Shown here in pieces: positions 58,664 to 64,000 of a stretch of 64,000 nucleotides of DNA. Positions within the stretch are counted from its first letter, which is position 1, and the number at the start of each line of letters is the position of its first letter. The stretch covers positions 12,570,670 through 12,634,669 of the forward strand of contig NC_087062.1 in NCBI RefSeq assembly GCF_963678635.1, read 5' to 3'. The DNA comes from Symsagittifera roscoffensis. Taxonomy: Eukaryota > Xenacoelomorpha > Acoela > Convolutidae. The notes below the pieces were generated by a model, which worked only from the letters and a program-made list of their open reading frames with translations, did not search any database and was not told where the DNA came from. The position numbers and the translations under genes are program-made.

Positions 58664-59200
58664 CTATAATAATAACATTACTGATTTCTCTTATATGAAA
58701 AAAGAACAATTTATTAGCAAACTGAAATAAATTCCATGAAGCAAGTGTAAGCCAAATTGAAATTACTTTTACATAAATTCACAAAGAACTTGCAGGAAGG
58801 TTATAAGAAAAAATTCCCCAAGGAATATGAAAACGTACAAGCAAAAAGTTTCTCGTAAGCACAAACAAAAAATCGTGCTCCTTTGCTGCTCATCCCAAAA
58901 AAATACGAGTGGACGGGGACTTGCAATCAGTCAATGAGATAACAAAAAAGTTTCCGGCAGCAGTAGACAGCATTTTACTGCTAGCGCAAAAATAATAGAC
59001 AATTTCAAGAATCTATGCGCTCCAATGTGGTGTCTTTCTCACTTTGAAGACCAGCAGAGAAGAATATTGGTGTATCAACATCGGACGATTAATTCAGCCA
59101 TTGAAGTTCATTACGATGCTTCACTTCCAAATTATTTCAATCCATGTCAGCAAACTTTGCGAACAAGCAGTGACTAGGAAACTATAATAGGAGAATTACC
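58664..59200. other. Region upstream of the PDSS1-led cluster
   Basis: If the cluster is one transcription unit, its promoter should lie here. I see no clear TATA box or other element, and no gene. Confidence 0.4.
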
Positions 59201-59219
59201 CCGGCCGAGGTGATCGATT

Positions 59220-60140
59220 TATGTTGTGACTTTCTCGACCAAAAATCGGTATGTTTCGACCGTCTCGACTAATTTTCGGTATGTTTCGACTTTCTCGACC
59301 AAATTTTAGTATGTTTCGACTTTCTCGACCAATTTTTGGTATGTTTCGACTTCCTTGACCACAAGTCAATATCGACCGACGTTTTTAGCAAGTTTATTTG
59401 TTCGACCCCGCATAGATATGTTTCGAGTTTCTCGACTGTCTTGACCGGCATTTTAAAAAGTTAGCTTGTTCGACCCGTATAGATATGTTTCAATTTTCTC
59501 GAACAGAAATGACTGTTTCGATTGTCTCGATTTAATCAACAGACAAAAAATTTCCAAAATTATTTGATTCATCTCAAGCTTCTTTTCAAGCAGCGTGACT
59601 AAATTGTGATATGTAAAGATTCTGTCAACTCTTTTTATCACAACAATTTGAGTTGAAATTTGAGTTTAGTTTGTTATCAAGTACTTTGGCGGAAATGGCA
59701 AGTTAAAAAACCAATTTTTGCCTGGTTAAAGAAAAGCTACCCAAGTTTGAATGACTGGTCACTTTTTTCGACTCTACTTGACCTATGTTTTACAGTTCGC
59801 TCAACCTATGTTTCGACTGCTCGACCTGTGCTCAATGTATCATTTATCTCTGCTCGACCTATGTTTATTTTTTGCTCGTCTTATGTATGACTGAGCTCGA
59901 CCTATGTTTCGACTTTCTCGACCAAAATGAGGTATGTTCTGTCGGTTCTCGACCTGTGATTCGACTGTGCTCGATCCATGATTCGACTGTGCTCACTGTA
60001 TGTTTCAACTGTGCTCGAACTATGTTTAGTTTTTGCTCGTCTTACGTTTGACTGAGCTCGACCTATGTTTCGATTTTCTCGACCAAAATCAGCTATGTTC
60101 CGTCGGTGCTCGACCGTGTTTCAATGTGCTCGACCTAGAG
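59220..60140. repeat. Degenerate TCGA-rich minisatellite
   Basis: The left part (59240-59360) has three to four ~34-bp units of the form 'tatgtttcgactttctcgacc'. The right part (59765-60140) has many shorter 'ctcgacctatgtttcgactg' units. A spacer at 59380-59760 keeps isolated copies of the motif. The open frames over it (minus WSRKSKHTKN repeats) are translations of the repeat. Confidence 0.8.
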
Positions 60141-60615
60141 GAAATTGTTTCGCCCCACCCACCCGACCTAAGACTTTACCCACCCACCTGATCAGTCAGG
60201 CCACTTCCTTGTCGTCTTTTTAAATTTGATTCATTCCGTAGCTGGAATCGATTAATGTTATTGCCTAAGAAATAAAAGTTTGACAGACACAGCTGCTTGA
60301 TAGAGAATTTTTCGGATAACTTTTTCTAATAGATTTTGAGAAATTTATCCTGAAAATAATCATGCGCCTTCATGATATATGTCATCGAAGCAAATAGAGT
60401 ACCGTGTTGGTTCCATAAATGTAACCCAGTATCCACAAGGCTAAGAAGCAGGAAAACTAAAATACCTTTCTATTAAATTTGATATTAAATGTCTCCTGAA
60501 GGAAAAGAAAACGCTCTCCTAGGGTGCAAGTTTTCCAAAAAAATGTATAAGCTGAAACATATCAGCACAACATAGCGGCTGCTCTCTATTTCTCTGCTCT
60601 TTATTCGAGGTCCCG

Positions 60616-60655
60616 GATGCCCCTACCTGGGACCAGAAGGGTCCCAGGGCGCATC
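60616..60655. other. GC-rich imperfect palindrome
   Basis: Inner arms CCTGGGACC (60626-60634) and GGTCCCAGG (60640-60648) flank the loop AGAAG and pair perfectly. Outer arms GATGC (60616) and GCATC (60651) extend the stem with a small internal bulge. It stands out in A+T-rich surroundings. No associated gene. Confidence 0.7.
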
Positions 60656-61049
60656 CTATAGGGATTAAAGCACTAAACGTAAAATCGTGGAAAGGGAAAT
60701 TCTAATCATTTGTTACAATTTTCCTTATTTCATTTTGCTCAACAATCAGTAAACTATTACATTTAAAATTTGAAGAGCCTGTTTTTTTATCAAACAAACT
60801 TTTTGATAAAATTTACATTGTTTTTTTTTCGTATTTCAAACAAATTTTCAAATTTGAAACAAAAGGAACCCTCGCATTTTTTTGCAGTTACTAAGTCAGT
60901 GCACTCTAGCTACACTAGTGAATGTAAAAAATAGTACAAAAAAACTGACAACTGAATCTGGTTTGTTAAATTCAATGTTTTTTTGTTCGATTTTTAATTA
61001 GGATCACGTCAATTAATAATTGAAATTGAGCAAAGACAACAAAAAAACA

Positions 61050-63960
61050 CATGCAATTTTTGTTCAATACTGACCAGAAAAATGATCAAACTACTCTAAA
61101 TTGCTTATGGCAAGCTGAAAACATACATCAAAAACACTTTTGTTCACTTTTAAAATTTAAATTATTTTTCGACCAAAAAAAGTTAGAGATGAAATTGAAA
61201 AAAAAAAAAATTTCTGAATATGAAAAAATTGGTGTCAAACTGCCTCATCCATAGAAACACTTTTTATGAACCTATTCAGAAAGGTTTTGTTGAGCAATGC
61301 CGAAAAAACTACCCTTTTTGAGAAAAATTCAAAAAACACGTTTTTGGTTAACTCAAAAAAGCGGAAAAAGTGGGAAAAGGGGTCTTCAAAACGAAACCAT
61401 CCAAAAGTTGCATTAACTAACTGCCATTATTTTTAAAATTTAGACCCGCATGCAAAAAATTACGAAAATTTTACGGGAACTTTTTGAGAACAGATTAGTT
61501 GCTCCGGAATTTGGTAGTACTATTTTTATTACTATAATTATAATTAAAGTCAAATCTAAAAGTCGTAAAAACTACAATTTTTAATCAATTTTGACAAATA
61601 AATGATCAAAACCCACTAAAATGGCTATGGCAAGTTCGAATATACCATCAGAAACCATTTTTTTCCCATTTTTGAAAATTTTCATTTTTTTGAAAATTAA
61701 TGTTGAGTCACAAACGGGAAAAATCATATTTTTTCAAAAAGTCAAAAAAAGTTGTTCCATTTAAGCTAATTCATTAGGCCACACGTTGAGAACCCGTTTT
61801 GAATGGTTTTCATAATCAAAGCAGCAAAATTTACCCATTTTGAGAAAAGTCGAAAAAACACCTTTTTAGTTAACTCAAAAAAGTGGAAAAAATGGGTAAA
61901 GGGGTCTTCAAAATGAAACCATCCAAAAGTGGCATTGAGAAACTGCCATTATTTTGTAAATTCAGACCCGCATGCAAAAATTTACGAAAATCCTACGGGA
62001 AGTTTTTGAGAACAGATTAGTTTCTCCGGAATTTTGGTAGTACTAATTTCATTACTGTACTTATAATTAAAGTCAAATCAAAAAGTCGTAAAAACTACAA
62101 TTTTTAATCAATTTTGACAAATAAATGATCAAAACCCACTAAATTGGCTATGGCAAGTTCGAATCTACCATCAGAAACCATTTTCTCCCATTTCTGAAAA
62201 CTTTCATTTTTTAAAAGATAAATGTTGAGTCACAAACGGGAAAAAACATATTTTTTCAAAAAGTCAAAAAAAATTGTTCCATTTAAACTAACTCATCAGT
62301 CCACACGTTAGGAACCTGTTCAGAATGGTTTTCATGAACTTCGCAGCAAAATTTACCCATTTTGAGAAAAGTCGAAAAAACGCATTTTTAGTTAACTCAA
62401 AAAAGTGGAAAAAGTGGGAAAAGGGGTCTTCAAAATGAAACCATCAAAAAATGGCATTAACAAACTGCCATTATTTTCCAAATTCAGACCCGCATGCAAA
62501 AAATTAGGAAATTCTGACGGGCGGTTTAGCAGAACTCGATAGTTTCTAGGAATATTTACCACCGTAAAAAATTTTTTGCTTTTTGACCGGAAGGGGCCCC
62601 TACCCCTTCCTAATTGCTTTTTGTGCTACACGCGACCATCTAGCACCAGTTATTGACCTGCGGTGCATGGGTGATTGCCGTTCAGGTTCTGATGTGTGGC
62701 CTGGGGGCCGTTGGCTTCAAGGAATGTGGAACTCGCAAAAAGGAGCACCCTACGGGTGCTCTTTTTTGCTCGAAAGTCTTGTGAAACGGTTTTGTACTGC
62801 AAGTGTTGGAATGGATTTCACCAAACGATTTGCATCAGATTAGTCAACGACACAATCTCTTCTGACAGCTTCATTACTTGACTCGTGGCCTGCTCAACCT
62901 CCTAAACATCCCAAAACCGATGTGTTACAAGTAACTTATATTTTTCAGTGACTCATGAAGAGGACTGTTCCAACGAAAACAAGTTTTCGGAAACAGTCCC
63001 AACAATCTTTTTCGAGCCCATTGTCAAGTACGTGGACTTTCATTTGTGACTTATAGCTGAATTGGACTTGGAATTTGTCCCAAAAAGGTTAAGTTTGTCT
63101 CTAACTGATTAGAAGCAATAGAAAAAAAAGAAATTTTTTTATTTGACAAAAATAGTTGAGTCAGAAACGTAAAAAACCCTTTTTTTCAAAAGTTATCAAA
63201 AAAACTCCAAATGGCTTAATTCACTAGGCTACAATATATGAACCTGTTCAGAATGGTTTTCATGACCAAAGCCGTAAAATTTCCGTATTTAGAGAAAAGG
63301 CAAAAAAAACAACTTTTCGATTAACTCAAAAAGGTAGATAAATCGGGTAAAGTCGTCTTCAAACCTATAGCATCGAAAAGTGATCAAAATGGGGTATATA
63401 TGTAGTGTCCTTGTTAGGTCGCATGCAGAAAACGAGAACATTTTTGTTGGCCACTTCCGAAATTAAGACTTTTTTCTTCGAAATTTGGCCGATTTTATTT
63501 GTAGTAAAATAGTAGTAAAATAGCCGAGAAAAAAAAATTGTAAAAACCACAATTTTTATCCAATTTTGACGTTTAAATACCCAATACCTACTAAAATGTC
63601 TATGGCAAGCTCAAATATGCCATCAAAAATCATTTTTTCTCACTTTTTAAAATTTTAGTTTTTTTGATATACAATGTTGAGTCAGAAACGTGAAAAAACT
63701 ATTTTTTTTAAAAAGTCAAATTAAAGTGTTCCAATCAATTTGTTTCACTGAAACACACTTTATGAACCTGTTCAGAATGGGTTTGTGGGTTAAAGCCGGA
63801 AACCTTACCTATTTTGAGAAAATTGGAAAAAACACCTTTTTAGTTACAAAAAAACCATCATTTTTGTTGCAGTTTTTGAAAAAACTCAAATTTTTGAGAA
63901 AAAATTTTTTTCTCAAACCTTTATATTTAGGCTCCCCAAACAGTCTACTTTCATCCATTC
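61050..63960 (+). repeat. Diverged ~520-bp tandem repeats, interrupted
   Basis: The landmark 'cccgcatgcaaaaa' falls at 61446, 61966 and 62486, and a decayed 'gtcgcatgcagaaaa' at 63419. Units share 'gaacc.gttcagaatggtttt', 'aaatttacccattttgagaaaa', 'ggcattaa.aaactgccat', 'gtcgtaaaaactacaattttt' and 'ggctatggcaagttcgaat'. Spacing is 520, 520, then 933, because GC-richer foreign sequence interrupts one unit near 62575. The array continues to the window end. Confidence 0.85.
62580..62770 (+). other. GC-rich insert with two perfect hairpins and a T tract
   Basis: Hairpin 1: GGAAGGGG (62589-62596), loop CCCCTA, CCCCTTCC (62603-62610). Hairpin 2: GAGCACCC (62743-62750), loop TAC, GGGTGCTC (62754-62761), preceded by AAAAAG and followed by six T. 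The 130 bp between are also GC-rich. It resembles a structured small RNA with a Pol III-type stop, or a bacterial intrinsic terminator, but I recognise no RNA family. An open frame (62583-62843) over it is not convincing. Confidence 0.5.
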
Positions 63961-64000
63961 TCTGTCAATATACCCCATTTTTTGAACCAAAACAGAGTTA

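Noticed and set aside
59269-59451. Repetitive WSRKSKHTKN frame (minus) as a repeat protein
   Set aside because: It is a translation of the degenerate TCGA minisatellite; neighbouring units shift frame.
62583-62843. Plus-strand 86-aa frame in the GC-rich insert
   Set aside because: GC-rich sequence with perfect hairpins creates open frames readily; the peptide resembles nothing and crosses a terminator-like structure.

Overview
The window is nuclear DNA of an animal. Seven recognisable genes are split by GT-AG introns of roughly 130 bp to 4 kb, and exon phases join cleanly in every model. There is a complete eukaryotic elongator tRNA-Met gene, and most of the sequence is A+T-rich (about two thirds by eye) and repeat-laden. 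The gene set (NAD kinase, YJU2, NIPSNAP, DNA polymerase kappa with a UBZ finger, mitochondrial ribosomal protein S35, NUDC, polyprenyl diphosphate synthase subunit 1) is ordinary animal housekeeping. The proteins are divergent enough that I would not name a phylum. Splice acceptors lying 4-9 nt before start codons suggest a lineage with spliced-leader trans-splicing (for example tunicate, flatworm, rotifer, chaetognath, ctenophore or hydrozoan); this is inference.

Layout. 1-8 kb is gene-poor and made of diverged local duplications and dispersed repeats. At 8.08 kb lies tRNA-Met(CAT), followed on the + strand by the last two exons (8.2-9.8 kb) of an unrecognised Glu-rich coiled-coil protein. 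NAD kinase occupies 19.2-11.2 kb on the - strand in seven exons. 19.3-22.6 kb holds small orphan ORFs and repeats. 22.6-30.44 kb is a homogeneous tandem array of five ~1.57-kb units. 30.4-34 kb is intergenic.

From 58.66 down to 34.14 kb, six genes lie head to tail on the - strand: PDSS1 - NUDC - MRPS35 - POLK - NIPSNAP - YJU2. Intercistronic gaps are 749, 544, 193, 154 and 443 bp. The POLK-NIPSNAP gap contains, in order, AATAAA, U-rich tracts and a splice acceptor 8 nt before the next ATG, the layout expected of a trans-spliced operon. Four of the six products are mitochondrial or of a mitochondrial family (PDSS1, MRPS35, NIPSNAP) or act in DNA tolerance (POLK); NUDC (dynein/chaperone) and YJU2 (spliceosome) complete the set. 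Such mixed housekeeping content is typical of animal operons.

59-64 kb has no gene that I can support. It holds a degenerate TCGA-rich minisatellite, a strong GC-rich hairpin, a ~520-bp tandem repeat, and a GC-rich insertion with two perfect hairpins, the second followed by a T tract.

Across the window at least eight copies of one A+T-rich dispersed element occur, all in the same orientation (antisense to the genes). A second family combines antisense tRNA-like B boxes with a conserved ~20-bp hairpin whose stem shows a compensatory base change. All exon boundaries were derived by reading the sequence by eye; no alignment or search was run.
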